Source of the DNA: Euborellia annulipes
Taxonomy: Eukaryota > Arthropoda > Insecta > Dermaptera > Anisolabididae
Assembly: GCA_023213315.1 (NCBI GenBank)
Contig: JAKCPI010011581.1
Span: 1 to 64,000, forward strand
DNA: 64,000 nt
Direction: 5' to 3'
Numbering within the stretch: the stretch's first letter is position 1; each line of letters begins with the position of its first letter. A program made the translations under genes and the position numbers. Below, in pieces: positions 1 to 10,813 of this stretch. Below the pieces are notes generated by a model. That model made no database searches and was not told the DNA's origin. It worked only from the letters and a program-made list of their open reading frames with translations.

Positions 1-417
1 TTTTTGTATTGCTGTGTGTAACTCTTATTTTCTGTAATCTTTCACAGTAATGTTCCTGACCGAAACTGTTAAAGTGCAAAGTGTCTTGTCAAAAAGTCCT
101 CGATATAAGCTTTCGTAAATTGTTTTAATTTTAAAAAAATGCATTAATTTATTATTTTTGAAAAAATTTCTTTTGTGAATGGGACGGCATCTGCCGGGCG
201 AGGCCCAACTATTAGAATATTCTAATTCGAAGCCAAAAATTATTTCATTACCTTGCCGAAGGCGCTCCAAGCTGATGCTTCCTATACATATAAGATTATC
301 ATGTATGACAGGGACACCTTGAAAAAGTAAGTTAATTACAATGTATAATATATAATTTTCAATGCAGAAATGTTAAACGCTCATCATAAAAAATTTTAAT
401 TGTAGCTTTCATTGGCA

Positions 418-452
418 CTGAAGATGGCAACCGTTATGGTTACCGAAACGTC
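418..452 (+). ncRNA. Hammerhead-ribozyme-like motif (Penelope-type, minimal stem III)
   Basis: The order is CTGAAGA, then a T, then a stem-loop (GGCAACC against GGTTACC, one mismatch), then GAAAC and GTC. The core therefore has all conserved hammerhead positions, with stem III reduced to A-U and C-G and no loop. The 4 nt before the core (GGCA) pair with the 4 nt after GTC (TGCC), giving stem I. The sequence after it recurs at 24480..24542, so this is a repeat family. Cleavage is inferred from the motif. Confidence 0.6.
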
Positions 453-597
453 TGCCTGAATAAAAGTGTAAAGGTGTTCGACAACGCTGGTTTGATTCTT
501 CCCAACTCTAAATATCTTTTGTCTTTCATTTAGTGCAGACATATCCACTCGCGGCCCAGTTACACCTTTTATGTGGTCCTTTTATCTATTTAATATA

Positions 598-754
598 GAC
601 TTATTACTTTCTCGTACCTCTATATATATGTTAATATATAGAGAGAAAGTATTGGTTTCATGTCAAAAATTCGATGTCGAGATTTTGATGGATCTTCACG
701 TTTTGAGGTCCCCTGAGTCCAAAAAGTGGGTTTCGCGAAATGGTCTGTCTGTCT

Positions 755-788
<34 letters not shown>

Positions 789-1310
789 CTGTGAACAAGA
801 TATCTCAAGAACGAAAAGAGCTAGGAAGTTGAAATTTTATATTTAAGTTAGGCACCCCCCATGGGACGTGACACGAAGCTTTTGAACAAAATCAGCCAAA
901 AAGTACTAGTACTTTACTGATGCACTTTTTCAGTTTTTTTCGATTTTCTCAAAATTTCCTCCAACGATTTTTTTTAAAATACAAAAATCAGTTATTTTTT
1001 AGATTCTCTTTAAAATGTATATTCTCATTTTGTGGTTGAAATCTTCTGAAGACCACTTTACTCTTGTTCTTCATAGGAAAGATAGGAATTTCTCATGGTG
1101 CTATGGTAACGGAATATAAATATTTTGCCATACTTATAAATTTTACATCTTGAAAATCGAATGCTTACCGTACTGTCGGAAACTAAATACATGTCGACAC
1201 AAAAAATCTGGTGAGACAAGCACAGTACTACAACTTTCGATTCCCGAAGGTAAGAGAAAGTTATTGTGCTATGCGCCAGTCACACCAGATTTTTTATAAT
1301 ATATTCAAAA
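598..1310 (+). repeat. Family X repeat, near-complete copy
   Basis: It starts with a palindrome of the type ACTTTCTC...GAGAGAAAGTA around TA repeats (about 603..651). A CTGT/TG-rich stretch follows, then a conserved middle containing AAGTACTAGTACTTTACTGA. It ends with a large hairpin (about 1192..1303) whose outer arms read AAATCTGGTG and CACCAGATTT. The same order recurs at 23.7, 31, 36, 42.5, 47 and 61 kb. No long ORF is present, so it looks non-autonomous. The superfamily is unknown. Confidence 0.7.
746..792 (+). repeat. CTGT/TG microsatellite inside family X
   Basis: A run of CTGT units passes into about fifteen TG units. Shorter versions occur at the same place in the other family X copies, so it belongs to the element and has expanded here. 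Confidence 0.85.
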
Positions 1311-1329
1311 ATTAAAATAGTTGCATTTT

Positions 1330-1470
1330 GAAGTTGTGGCTGTTATGTGAATTATAATGGAAAATTGGAGATATCAGCCAAATTGGGATTATCTCTATAT
1401 ATATATATATAATCTTAAATAAAACTCCCAGAATAAGACGTTTAGGCCTGAATTTATTAGTGTCCGAAAC
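1330..1470 (+). repeat. Penelope-like ribozyme family fragment, interrupted
   Basis: It is homologous to 29506..29790, sharing GTTGTGGCTGT, ATCAGCCAAATTGG and ACTCCCAGAATAAGA. On the minus strand it carries the second half of a hammerhead core (GGCCTAAACGTC). The first half (CTTAAGATGGCC on the minus strand) lies at about 1864..1875, so later insertions appear to split the motif. Confidence 0.5.
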
Positions 1471-1473
1471 GGT

Positions 1474-1625
1474 GCCTAACTTAAATATAAAATTTCAACC
1501 TCCTAGTTCAATCCTTTTATGCTTTCATTTAAACAATGTTTTCGTCTGTGTTCAGTTTTAAGCAGACACACACACAGTGTTCATTTGAAATCATGAAAGA
1601 ATTGAGCTAGGAGGTAATTTGAATA
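1474..1625 (-). repeat. Family X fragment, internally inverted
   Basis: The family X segment GTGCCTAACTTAAATATAAA is followed within 150 bp by an inverted piece of the same segment (GAATTGAGCTAGGAGG). This looks like a truncated or foldback copy. A hAT-like end lies downstream at about 1800..1866. Confidence 0.5.
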
Positions 1626-2143
1626 AATAAATATTTTTTTATTAATGAATATTTTTTTATTTTCCTTCTCTATGAAAAAGAGGATAGTGATAGTTCGCGT
1701 GGAGGAAAGAAAGAATTATCAAAATCTAAGCTACCGTAGCATTCGCCAAACTTGAAAATCTGTACAGGTCTAATCACTTAAAAAAAATTTTTTTCATAAT
1801 TTAGTTGGGGGGGGCGCCAAAAATGACCTGGCACGGAGGCGACCACATACCCAGGAACGGCCCTGTGGCCATCTTAAGTTATTGGGAATTATACACGTAA
1901 TGCAAGTGCACATGTGATCAAACCAGGACTCGTCAAAAATAAAATCCCTGACCCCGCAGGACACTTCTGATTTAGTATAACTAATTTCCTTTTTATTGTA
2001 AACAAAATTAGGTCAGAGTCAAATTTTTGTTCTTTTCTCTTAGCCGCCACCCGGCGTCAACCAGACAATCAGAAAACGCAACAGGGAGAAAAGTTGACCT
2101 GGAGTTTGAAAGGAATTAAAGAAGACAGGAGGGGGAGCAGGTA

Positions 2144-2351
2144 CAGTGGGCGCCATAAGTGTCTGATCTGCTCGAGAGTGGAGCCTTGAGCTTAGTCAAC
2201 CAAACCAATATTTTTAAAATAAATAAATCATCTTTTTTTAATGCAACTGAAGGGGTAAAGCTTAAAATAACATTTCATAAAACCAAGCCTTTTGGTTGCC
2301 TAAGCTCAAAGCTCCACTTTCGAGCAGATCAGGCACTTGTGACGCCCACTG
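2144..2351. mobile_element. Foldback MITE with TA duplication, Tc1/mariner type
   Basis: Inverted arms of about 55 bp start CAGTGGGCG, and TA flanks both ends (2142..2143 and 2352..2353). The arms include CTGATCTGCTCGA and its complement. Only 208 bp long, it has no room for a transposase. The CAGTG start and TA target suggest mobilisation by a Tc1/mariner transposase. Confidence 0.75.
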
Positions 2352-2353
2352 TA

Positions 2354-2450
2354 CAGCCAAAGATAAAAGCCTCCGATTTAATACAATTCAACGAGACGTT
2401 TCGGGTGAATTTCATCTACCCATCTTCAGTCCTTCAAAATTGTTGAAGTC
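2354..2450 (-). ncRNA. Hammerhead-like motif in a ribozyme repeat fragment
   Basis: On the minus strand the core spans 2395..2429: CTGAAGA, T, a stem GGGT against ACCC, GAAAC, GTC. The flank AAAGCCTCCGATTTAAT matches the families at 18280 and 40340. This copy abuts the MITE just before it and has no visible partner arm. Confidence 0.55.
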
Positions 2451-2570
2451 CCGAAGTTAGTCAATAGGGCAATACATATAAACTTATGAATCATATGCCC
2501 TGGCGAGTTGGCATCGTACTTATTAAGTGAGAATGAGAAAAAAACACAACACGTCTCGATTATAAATATA

Positions 2571-2667
2571 TATTTTCGGCAACTTAGGCCATATAAGACC
2601 TTTTACGATAATCGTTATTATGAATATATATTTATTGGGGTCCAGGCATTCTTATTTAAGCCATTTG
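2571..2667 (-). repeat. SINE-1 fragment
   Basis: It matches the non-tRNA part of SINE-1 (complete at 24584..24826): GGCAACTTAGGCCATATAAG and GGTCCAGGCATTC followed by the ATTTGGTATCCAA arm. It ends where the MITE at 2668 starts. Confidence 0.6.
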
Positions 2668-2858
2668 GTATCCAAGCGTTTGAAAGTTTTATAAACATAT
2701 ACATTTAAATAGCCGGGCAACAAATGAATAGGCCATAATCAATAGCAAAAAATGGAAATATTTTGTCGCCACTTTAGCACTCAAAAGAGGAGACATTTTA
2801 ACAAGGTTTCCTTAACTCAAAAATTGAATTTTCGCCACTATGATTCTCAGCAGGCGAT
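2668..2858. mobile_element. MITE of the CAGCAGGCGATA family, 5' part lost
   Basis: It matches the inside and right end of the elements at 14848, 41290 and 63124, ending TTCTCAGCAGGCGATAT. The left inverted repeat is missing because SINE-1 sequence abuts it. Confidence 0.55.
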
Positions 2859-3013
2859 ATATAGCCTATTATATATATATCATTTGTTTCTTTTAAAAGG
2901 TTCTTTGATTAAGCCAATGGTCCGCAATAAATTTTATGATCAGACCCCATCTGCTTTTAATAAACATTCACTCCGGCTTTTAAGTAAAAATATTTTTTCT
3001 TCCTTTCTCATTG

Positions 3014-3147
3014 CAGTCTTGTTCACTCGCCAGACATATCGTCCTTCACCAGCTTTAATAATATCTTCTAACAATCAACACTTTTACTCTCAACACATGT
3101 GAAAACATCACTGCAAAAATTCTTCGAGCCTCTCATCATACAAGGTA
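3014..3147 (+). other. Possible non-coding exon
   Basis: A good acceptor (TTTCTCATTGCAG) is followed 134 nt later by ACAAG and GTAAAT. All three frames contain stops, so if spliced it would be untranslated. I see no other support. Confidence 0.15.
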
Positions 3148-3149
3148 AA

Positions 3150-4890
3150 TAGAAACAAAATTGGGTTTAGTAGGCGTTTATTTTCCTTTTCAATAAACAT
3201 AATAAAAATAAATGTGTTTAAATTGATTCATCCAAAATTCAACCCTTTGCCAAAATAGAATTTGTTACGGGGAGAGAAAATCTTCAGGCCCTGGCTGCTT
3301 TAAGTATTAAACTGTAGTTATTGTCCCGTTTTGAAGAAACTTGTCCTATTGTCTCGACTGAAGCCGAAGCCTTCGGAATCGCACTTTGTCCAGTTTTGCA
3401 TGTCTCCCGTCCTGTTTTTTTTTGTTTTCTATTCGACCTTAGATAATCTCAAATTTTAGAATTTTCTTAAATTTCGAGATCTATTATAATGTCGAAATAC
3501 TTAAAAAAAAACAAAAAAAAAAAAAAAAAAAAAAAATTGTATTAGTTCTTTGTTTTCTTTTAATTATTTTGTAAGAAATTATTTTTTTAATTAATTTGAA
3601 AAAAAAACTTTTGCCCGTTTTTCAAAAATTTGATTTTTTTTTTTAAAGATGGGTGAATTTATATTTACAGAATAAGTTTATTTTTGACCTGTACAAAGGA
3701 ATTTATGCTTTTAACAAAAATTTCTTTTTTTTGCTCTTTTCAAAAATATTCCTTTTCTTATCACAATATTTAGGAGCATATAGGCCTACTAAAAGTGCGA
3801 AATAAATTGTTTAATCTTAAAACATGCCGCAGTTAAAGTAATAACCGAAAAGGACCTAATTTAGACGTCATCTCGGTCGACGAAGAAAATTTAGCTCGGA
3901 GCATTTGATCTCCTAAAATAAGCTCTGATCTTATTAATTATTTTAAATTTGAGCAAAATATTATTTTTAAAAGAATAAATTCCGAAAGAATAGTTGTTTG
4001 ATGAAAGGAATCTCTTTATTAAAAAATTTTTTTGAAAGAATGAAATTTTTAACTTGTCATAACATTTTGTAAAGCTTATTTATTGACTTTTTATATTTTA
4101 TCTTCTTTTTATATAATTATTAAAATTAAAAAAGTAAATACTGGTAAATTGCTTGTTAAAAAAAATAAAATAAACGGCCAAAAGAATCTCATTAGATTTA
4201 ATAATGTCAAATATATGTTGTCCATTAAAATGAATCTGTAATTTTCCATTCTTGATAAAATTTTACTTATCTATCTTTCGTAATTCACTCTACATATATT
4301 TTTATTTGTCTGCCAATTCCAACAGCATCTCCTCCCTTGATGATATGTTATTTTTATTTTCATTACCCCTTAAAAAAAAGGTCACTACGGGCGGTGGAGA
4401 TTGAAAATAGTTTTTCTGAAGGTTCAAAAGGGCCAAAGCCGTTTTAGAGAAGACAATATCTGTCACGATTCGAACCCTGGGTCGATATCAACGAAAGTCG
4501 TCGTCTTCGTCGCTCTCAATCCAGTAGCAATTTTCCTCTTCTTCTCGATTTGCATTCGATCCCTCCTCCATCCTTTTACTCCCTCTTTGCCTTTTTTTTT
4601 TTCTCCACCAATTTTGTCCTATTTCCCACATCCTTTTCGTTTGCTCAAGCGGACGGACGTCGTCTTCAATGGAGCGGTATAAAGAGTGTGAAATTTACCT
4701 TTAGCTATTAAATCCCTCTTCAAAAGCCACTGGTTTTGAATAAAAAAATAAATCTTCAAAATAATTGCCATTAACTTGAAATATATAAAAATATCATTAA
4801 TAAGTGGGTTTTCAAAATATCAAACTCTTGAATATCAAAAGAAAAAATTCTGATGGTCTCACAGCACACAACATTCTCTTGCCTTCAATA
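3150..4890. other. AT-rich stretch, nothing recognised
   Basis: It holds poly-A and poly-T runs. A tRNA-like B box (GGTTCGAATCG) occurs on the minus strand near 4460..4476. A 93-codon ORF at 4401..4682 has low-complexity Pro/Phe/Ser content and no recognisable domain. Confidence 0.4.
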
Positions 4891-4892
4891 GT

Positions 4893-4980
4893 TGAAAGTT
4901 GTGTTCTGTGCTTGTCACACCAGATTTTTTGTGTCGACATACATCTAGTTTCCGGTAGTATAGTAAAATTCAAGAAATTA
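4893..4980 (-). repeat. Family X terminal hairpin fragment
   Basis: It contains the right half of the family X hairpin (GTGCTTGTCACACCAGATTT) and the following TTGTGTCGACATA and TAGTTTCC. The rest of the element is absent. Confidence 0.6.
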
Positions 4981-5407
4981 TTTTAAAGTCTTTTAGATAG
5001 GGACGAGTCGCTGTGCTCTCTTTCTGGTTTTTGCAACTGTCCCCGGGGGGCAGTTCCCCTGGAAAGGTCCATTGGCCTGGCGTCGCTTCCAGGTTTTTCT
5101 TTTCAATCCCGCTATTTTTAATTGCGCTAATGTCTATATACTGTATAATTAATAAAAGTATCATATTTTATCAGGAGTAATCAAAATAATTAAATTATTC
5201 AAATTATAAAAGTAATAGGTTTCAGATTACTACTACTACATTAATATTTTATAAATTATAAAAAAATTGAATCAAATTATGAAGAAAAAAATTTGGTGAG
5301 GGTGCTTATTCCAAATTTTTAACAATTTTTCCACCTTGATATTTTTTTAAAATAATAAAAACACTCACACTTTTTTCCCATTCAATGTCACATTCACACA
5401 CCCATAC

Positions 5408-5605
5408 ACACAGTCTTCTCGGCAACCATATAAGACTTAAACGATCGTAGTATTTTTATGATCCAGGCATTCTTATTTAAGCCATTTGGTATCCAAATGG
5501 CGTAAATAAAATCATCGGACTGCCTGGGATCCGACCTCTCGACCCTCGGTATAGACGGTTAGCACGCAAACCCATACACCAAGCCCGAGGGCTCCATCTT
5601 GATAA
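5408..5605 (-). repeat. SINE-1 copy (tRNA-derived)
   Basis: On the minus strand it has a tRNA-like head (GGGCTTGGTGTATGG, then a B-box-like region), AGGCAGTCCGATGATTTTAT, and the paired ATTTGGATACCAAAT segment. Its tail reads through CACACTTTTTT-like sequence. It is degenerate. Confidence 0.6.
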
Positions 5606-5654
5606 ATTTTTTTAACACACTTTTTTCCATTATTCATAGTCTACTCACGTTCAC

Positions 5655-5782
5655 CCACACATACACACAGGCTTTTCGACAACTTAGGCCATATAAGACT
5701 TTAAACGATAACCTTTATTTGAATAATATATATATTTGGGTCCTAGCATTCTTATTTAAGCCATTTGGTATCCAAATCCATC
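5655..5782 (-). repeat. SINE-1 fragment
   Basis: It carries the 3' part of SINE-1: GACAACTTAGGCCATATAAG, then GGGTCCTAGCATTC and the ATTTGGTATCCAAAT arm. Two SINE-1 pieces therefore lie within 400 bp. Confidence 0.6.
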
Positions 5783-6492
5783 TTGATATGATGAAATAAT
5801 TTGAAAAATGTGCTATTGTTGACTTCGTTTATTTTCAGCCATCTTCGGCAAACTTCGGAAATGCTAATCACCAGTTGGCGGCCATTTAGTGAAAAAGGAA
5901 TCTCAAATGTCACCTTTGGATTTTATTTTCTCATCTAATTGCATCTAATTATAATAATAAGCTAATATCTTTGTAGTGAGTAATTCTGTATATAATTTAT
6001 TAAAATTATAATTTAATTATTCTTATAAACATGTAAAATACTTTTATTTTTCTAGAAAAGGGAAAATGATCATGAGTTGGTATTCTCTCCGAGTTCGGAA
6101 GCGACACCATTATTTTATTAGAAATATTTAATGATTTTTAATTTTAATTGAAAATATTTCTTCAACATCCCTATCGAGTCCACGAGAGCTAAAAGAATTC
6201 AGGAAATAAATTTTGGGTGAGTAAAAAAAAAAAAATTAACAAAAAAAAAATGTTTCATTGCCATTAAAGAATTATATCTGAAAAAATAATATATTCAAAA
6301 TTCAAATTATGAATTATCATTAAATTGATTAATTTTTCTTTATTTAAAAAAAATTTATGCTACTATAAATAATTTTAATAATTTCAAATTCAATTCTATT
6401 TGCTTAAGTTTTAAACAATCCTTGACTAGTAGCAAGAGAATTAGGATTTAAAATTTTTACTTTCTCTTACCTATATATGTAATATATAGTTT

Positions 6493-6691
6493 AGATGGAT
6501 AAATATGGGCAGGAGCAGCCAATAAATAGACTCTGCATGCAGATTCAATCACCGGAGGAATCTAATGACTGAAGATGGTTCTTAAATAAAAGGAACCGAA
6601 ACGTCTCCGGTTGAATCTGCATACAGAGTATTTATTGACTGCTCCTGCCCATATTTATCCATCTATAGATCTCACAGCCACTCTTTCGAAC
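6493..6691. mobile_element. Inverted ribozyme element E1 with 9-bp duplication
   Basis: Inverted arms begin AGATGGATAAATATGGGCAG, run through GAGCAGCCAATAAAT, and reach the ribozyme. The right arm extends by a tail whose complement includes GAGTGGCTGTGAGATC. ATATAGTTT is duplicated at 6484..6492 and 6692..6700. The insertion interrupts family X, so it is younger. Arms, tail and variable-length duplication fit a Penelope-type terminal repeat pair. Confidence 0.7.
6569..6605 (+). ncRNA. Hammerhead-like ribozyme motif in E1
   Basis: The core is CTGAAGA, T, a perfect 5-bp stem II (GGTTC against GAACC, 11-nt loop), GAAAC, GTC. The sequence after GTC (TCCGG) pairs with CCGGA upstream of the core, across a 12-nt internal loop. 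That gives a stem I continuous with the element's arms. Confidence 0.7.
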
Positions 6692-6937
6692 ATATAGTTT
6701 TTATGTGTGTGTCTGTCTGTCTGTAAACAAAATATCTCAAGAACCAATAGAGCTATGAGGTTTAAATTTAAAATGGTTTGGGTGCTATTATGATGGAGGC
6801 TGCGATAAACGATAAGAGCAGAGCTTAAATCAAAGCGAGGGTCAACTCGCTAGTGGTGTTTACGTTGGAGCTGCGATAATAGTAAAGATAGTCTAATAGT
6901 TTAAACTGTATTTAATCGCTATAAATTGATATTTGTT

Positions 6938-7271
6938 CAGGGGCGTATATAGAAATTTTTTTCGGAGGGGGCCCGAACTCAAAAATTTTTCTGAGGAAAA
7001 TTTTTTTTTAAGAAACTATACTTTTTTCACACGAAATTTTTTGTGGAACATTTTTTCTATTGCGGAACCAAAGTTGTCCATCCTGCGGAAAAATTTGTTG
7101 CGCTGATGTCTGTATATCCCTATACCCAGATAGCACAGTACGTCTTATGTACGTACATAAGACGCACAATTCGTCTTATGTACGTACATAAGACGTACTG
7201 TGCTATCTGGGTATATGTATATGTGTTTGGGAAATTTCGGGGGGGGGCCCGGCCCCCTAAATACGCCCCTG
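6938..7271. mobile_element. hAT-like non-autonomous element, 8-bp duplication
   Basis: The terminal repeats read CAGGGGCGTAT and ATACGCCCCTG. TATTTGTT is duplicated exactly at 6930..6937 and 7272..7279. The interior holds a G-run and a nested palindromic MITE. An 82-codon ORF (7043..7291) merely reads through both elements. Confidence 0.8.
7125..7211. mobile_element. 87-bp near-perfect palindromic MITE, TA duplication
   Basis: It opens CCCAGATAGCACAGTACGTC and closes with the complement, flanked by TA. Each arm itself holds the palindrome CTTATGTACGTACATAAG, so the whole is a palindrome of palindromes. It is nested in the hAT-like element. Confidence 0.8.
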
Positions 7272-7439
7272 TATTTGTTTCAAGATATTAATAGAAAACG
7301 TGAATATTGATGTGGATGGAGCTGATCGGAGGTGAAGATTTGTTAAGTCTATTTGCATAATGTTATAAATGACAGAATAGTTTTTGAACATAACCTCATA
7401 TTTTCAAAATATATCTATGTCAAAATTCACTATGTTTTA

Positions 7440-7640
7440 AAATACAAGCCATTTAAGACTTTAAACGATACTCGTATGTTTAATATATCTATTGGGGGTC
7501 CAGGCATTCTTATTGAAGCCATTTGGTATCCAAATGGCTTAAACAAAATCATCGGATTGCCTGGGGTCCGAACCCGCGACTTTTGGTATACAAGGCAGGC
7601 GCTCTACCAACTACTCCAAACCCGAGGGCACCTCTTTACT
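7440..7640 (-). repeat. SINE-1 copy with good tRNA-like head
   Basis: On the minus strand the head reads GGGTTTGGAGTAGTTGGTAG, then GCGGGTTCGGACCCC, close to pol III A and B boxes. The conserved hairpin TTTGGTATCCAAA segment and CCAGGCATTC follow. It is tRNA-derived by this evidence. Confidence 0.7.
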
Positions 7641-7641
7641 C

Positions 7642-7750
7642 TTGTAGTTCTTAGGAAAGATAGGAGAAATGATTGCCATGGTAACAAAATATAAATATTT
7701 TCCCATGTTTATAAATTTTAGTGCTGTGCGACCAGTCACAGCAGATTTAT
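7642..7750 (+). repeat. Family X right-end fragment
   Basis: It contains TTTACTCTTGTA, AAGATAGGAGAAATG, AAATATTTTCCCATG and the end of the hairpin (TGTGCGACCAGTCACA). The conserved middle is missing. Confidence 0.6.
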
Positions 7751-7754
7751 TTTA

Positions 7755-8395
7755 CATTACTTCATTGATATCTATACTCAATTTATTATATATATATATA
7801 TTTTTGATTAAATTATAATTCTTTTTATAGCATATATTTATATCGAGAAAATTGCAATATGCTTGTGTAGCAGATTCTCTTATCTCTTGTTGGCGTCTGG
7901 TGGCTTATCCCTCGTAATACATGCACGAAGATGACAAAATAGGCGGGCGTAAAAAAAAAGAGTATTTTCTTTTTTTTGGAAATAACTATTTTTCTTTTAT
8001 ACTTGGTAGAAGAGAGTTAGTTTATCATCAAGTTTCGTTTGCTCAAGCTAAAGCCATTTCTATCTCCTTTTTTTTTCCTTAGGGAATATTAATTTATAAC
8101 GAAAGAAAGAGGATTATGTATATTTTTGTTTGTAATGCCTTTTGACAAGGAGTCTTTGTAGTAAAATTGCATTTTTTTATAATAGAATTTTTTTTTATTT
8201 TGAAAATCAATTTATTTTATTATTTAACAAGTCAAAGAATTCCTATTAAAAAGAGATAAAAGATCATGGACCGATGGAATTTAAAAGCAATTTTGAATGA
8301 TATCGAAAATATATTTAGAAAATCATCCAAAGAATAATATTTATTTAATTGAAAATGATTACTTATTTCCCTTCTAATGATGTTTGTAGCTTTTT
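7755..8395. other. AT-rich stretch, nothing recognised
   Basis: It holds TA repeats and poly-T runs. No element ends or credible coding sequence are visible. Confidence 0.4.
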
Positions 8396-8397
8396 TA

Positions 8398-9050
8398 CTT
8401 TCTCGTATAGTATATAAAGAGAAAGTATTGTAATTCGTCAAAAAATTTGACTTCGAGATTTTGATGAATCTCCACGTTTTAGTTCAAAAAAACAGTTTTG
8501 GCATTATGTGTTTGTGTGCGTGTCTGTGTGCCTGAACACGATTGTTTAAAAACGGAAGCAGCCAGATCGATGAAATTTGATGTATACTTCTTACACTATT
8601 ATTATTATTTGAAATTCCTATTGGGATCCCCGTTTATTTACCCGAGGTGCTTAGGTGCTCGAAGACACACACCTCAAACCCAACCTGCCTCTGGCCTTAG
8701 CCATCTACATTATTTCCTATCTCTAACTCCTCCTCCTGAGTTTGTTTTTAGTTAGTGAACTAATCCTTATTTCTGGTTACACACGGTTCCTATTATCCAA
8801 CCTCTTCTATGCCAGGGAGGATTTCCTTGTTTGAGGAGGGACTCTCTCAGCACCGGCGTGTAGCCTATTTCTTTCCAAGAATGCATCACTGAGAGGAAAC
8901 CTTTTCAACATTCCGAAGTATACACCAAATTTCATCTATCTGGCTGCTTCCGTTTTTAAGCAATCATATTTACATACACACACAGACGTAATTCCAAAAG
9001 AATATAGTATACGAGAAAGTTTTGGGGAAGTCATTCCCGAATTTTTTGAC
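8398..9050. repeat. Family X-related foldback with a shared internal unit
   Basis: Arms at about 8400..8600 and 8905..9050 are complementary (GGAAGCAGCCAGAT against ATCTGGCTGCTTCC) and end in the family X motif (TTACTTTCTCGTATA). The interior unit 8715..8875 recurs inverted at about 39970..40130 (ATCTCTAACTCCTCCTCCTG, AACTAATCCTTATTTCTGGT), which suggests it is a separate mobile unit. Confidence 0.55.
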
Positions 9051-9054
9051 TATA

Positions 9055-10520
9055 AAAATATCAATTTTATTTTCTTGTTTCCCAGTAGTTTGGTAATTGT
9101 ATATATATAAATAAATTTTTGTACAGGCTGTATTATTCTAGTATTAATTTCCTATTAAATATCATTTATACTTAAAAATTACACAAAAAAAAAACTTTGC
9201 CCCTCTAACATGCCACTATAGACACATGATTTGTAAGACGTTGTCACGTCAAAACTTGATATTTTCAGATTTTATGATAGATTTTTATTTTTACAGGGAA
9301 TAAAATTGTTAATTTAATATTAATATGAAGAAGAACTTCGAAAATCACCCTCTTTGGATAGAATGAAAAATGTTACAAGAACTTGAAGCTAGCACAAGGG
9401 AATTTTGGATGAACGATCTTGAGGAAAACCTGCAAACAATGCAAGATGGAGAATAATATTACATATATAATACAGTATATAAGGTATCATTTTTATTCTT
9501 TAAATTGCAAATTACTATAATTAAAATTCCAAAGAACCGAGTCTCTCCTCAAAGATATATTTAATAGGATTACCGACTTTGGACCAAGGAAATCCTGTCC
9601 ATAGGTACAAAATAATGAAATGCTCTTTTATAAATATTAGAAAAATTCATAAATAGCCTAATCTCGGTTTAATTGTAAAAAGTCCGAAATAACATTACTT
9701 TTTGAATTGTTTTTATATTATGAGATAAACTTGGTAAAATGTTATTATTATTAATATAATATTATATTGTGAAATAATAACCCATTGTTCCTTTTATCAA
9801 TTATAATTCACATTTTAGAGCCTTATTTATTCAAACTTTGAAATTTTTTTAGTTATAGGGAATCTTTAGGACAAAAGGAATCTCGAACTCGCAAGACACA
9901 CCCTTTGTGGTGGCGCATGTCAGGGTTTCATAGACTCAGCTCGAATGATATTCATAAATCGACTATACCAAGAGAACAAAAGAGGCTTTAAATAAATGGG
10001 CGTGTGAATGTAGCTGCAAGTTGTTAGCCTTTGCCCAGAGAGAGAGACGAAAACTTTCGTCCTCGTTTCTGTAGATTAAGGGGGACTAGAAAAGACCTAA
10101 AAGGGTGAGAATAGTTAGTTGTGTGCTTAAAGGAATAAATAAACTGCCACCAACAGCGAAAAGCATAAATAAATTAAGAGTTATGCGTAAAATAAACCAA
10201 AAGGGGTGAAATTAGAATTGAAAAAAATTATTTTTTAATTTAAAAAAAAAAATTCACGGTTGAATTTCACTATACATTTCAAATTAAAAATGAATATGAA
10301 AATGTAAAATACTCATTTAGGTTCACATTTTATCCTTTTAAAAAAGTTCTTTTGCTTATTGTATCTCCTGAACATTTTCTTTCTATCTTAATTTTTAAAT
10401 TCAATTCATTTGAAAGCAACTGAGTAGAGAGTCTTTTTATTTAATAGAAGGTTTCACTAGCCATTTCATTACATTTTTATTCTTATTACAACTTGCTTTT
10501 TAATATGAAAAATAAATATA
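9055..10520. other. AT-rich stretch with one broken open segment
   Basis: Apart from the segment at 9329..9457, nothing clear is visible. An acceptor-like TTTTTACAG lies at about 9288..9296. Confidence 0.35.
9329..9457 (+). pseudogene. Possible broken coding segment
   Basis: One frame reads 13 codons, a TGA at 9368..9370, then 28 more to TAA. The second part (LQELEASTREFWMNDLEENL) is strikingly protein-like: acidic, predicted helical, with no low complexity. An acceptor lies 32 nt upstream. It could be a decayed exon or a transposon remnant. I do not recognise the family. Confidence 0.25.
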
Positions 10521-10521
10521 T

Positions 10522-10813
10522 TAGAGTGAGTAGATCTTGTAGTAAGAAAGAGAGAAAAGATCGATTGCAACTACGCTTATTTCGTTTATTAGTCACTTCA
10601 AGCCGGAGTTTCGGTCAGATTTGGGACCATCCTCAGGGCTGAAGTGTGTCAATAAAACTCTTCAAAAAGTCATTGCGCCATTCGATTTTTGAGGAGTTTT
10701 ATTGGCACACTTCAGCCCCGAGGATGGCCACAAATCTGATCGAAAAGTCGGCTTGAAGTGACTAATAAACGAAATAAACGTTGGTGCAATCACTCTTTTC
10801 TTTCTTCGTTACT
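10522..10813. mobile_element. Inverted ribozyme element E2 with 12-bp duplication
   Basis: The arms pair over about 100 bp (TTCGTTTATTAGTCACTTCA against TGAAGTGACTAATAAACGAA). AAATAAATATAT is repeated at 10510..10521 and 10814..10825. The left end has a degraded tail (GAGTGAGTAGAT). A family-like ribozyme motif lies in each arm. Confidence 0.6.
10605..10636 (-). ncRNA. Degenerate hammerhead-like motif in E2
   Basis: On the minus strand it reads CTGAGGA, a stem-like GGTCCC...GGACC-type region, then GAAAC, but the cleavage triplet is altered (TCC). The copy in the other arm (about 10722..10757) has CCGAGGA and GAAAAGTC. Both look inactive. Confidence 0.4.

Larger units (their letters stand above)
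6459..6790 (+). repeat. Family X copy split by a ribozyme element
   Basis: The left end (TTTACTTTCTCTTACC around TA repeats) is at 6459..6492. After the insertion at 6493..6691, family X resumes with TGTGTGTCTGTCTGTCTG and AAAATATCTCAAGAACC, then decays. Confidence 0.6.

Noticed and set aside
571..846. 91-codon ORF with a Val-Cys repeat
   Set aside because: It is the translation of the CTGT/TG microsatellite inside a family X repeat.
2752..3102. 116-codon ORF
   Set aside because: The first part is a MITE and the rest shows no domain. It is not supported as a gene.
4456..4480. tRNA gene around a B-box-like motif
   Set aside because: Only the B box is present, with no cloverleaf and no A box at the right distance.
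7125..7211. Rho-independent terminator or regulatory hairpin
   Set aside because: TA flanks and element-type ends show it is a MITE, and the DNA is eukaryotic.
7043..7291. 82-codon ORF
   Set aside because: It runs through a hAT-like element and a palindromic MITE nested in it. No protein is implied.
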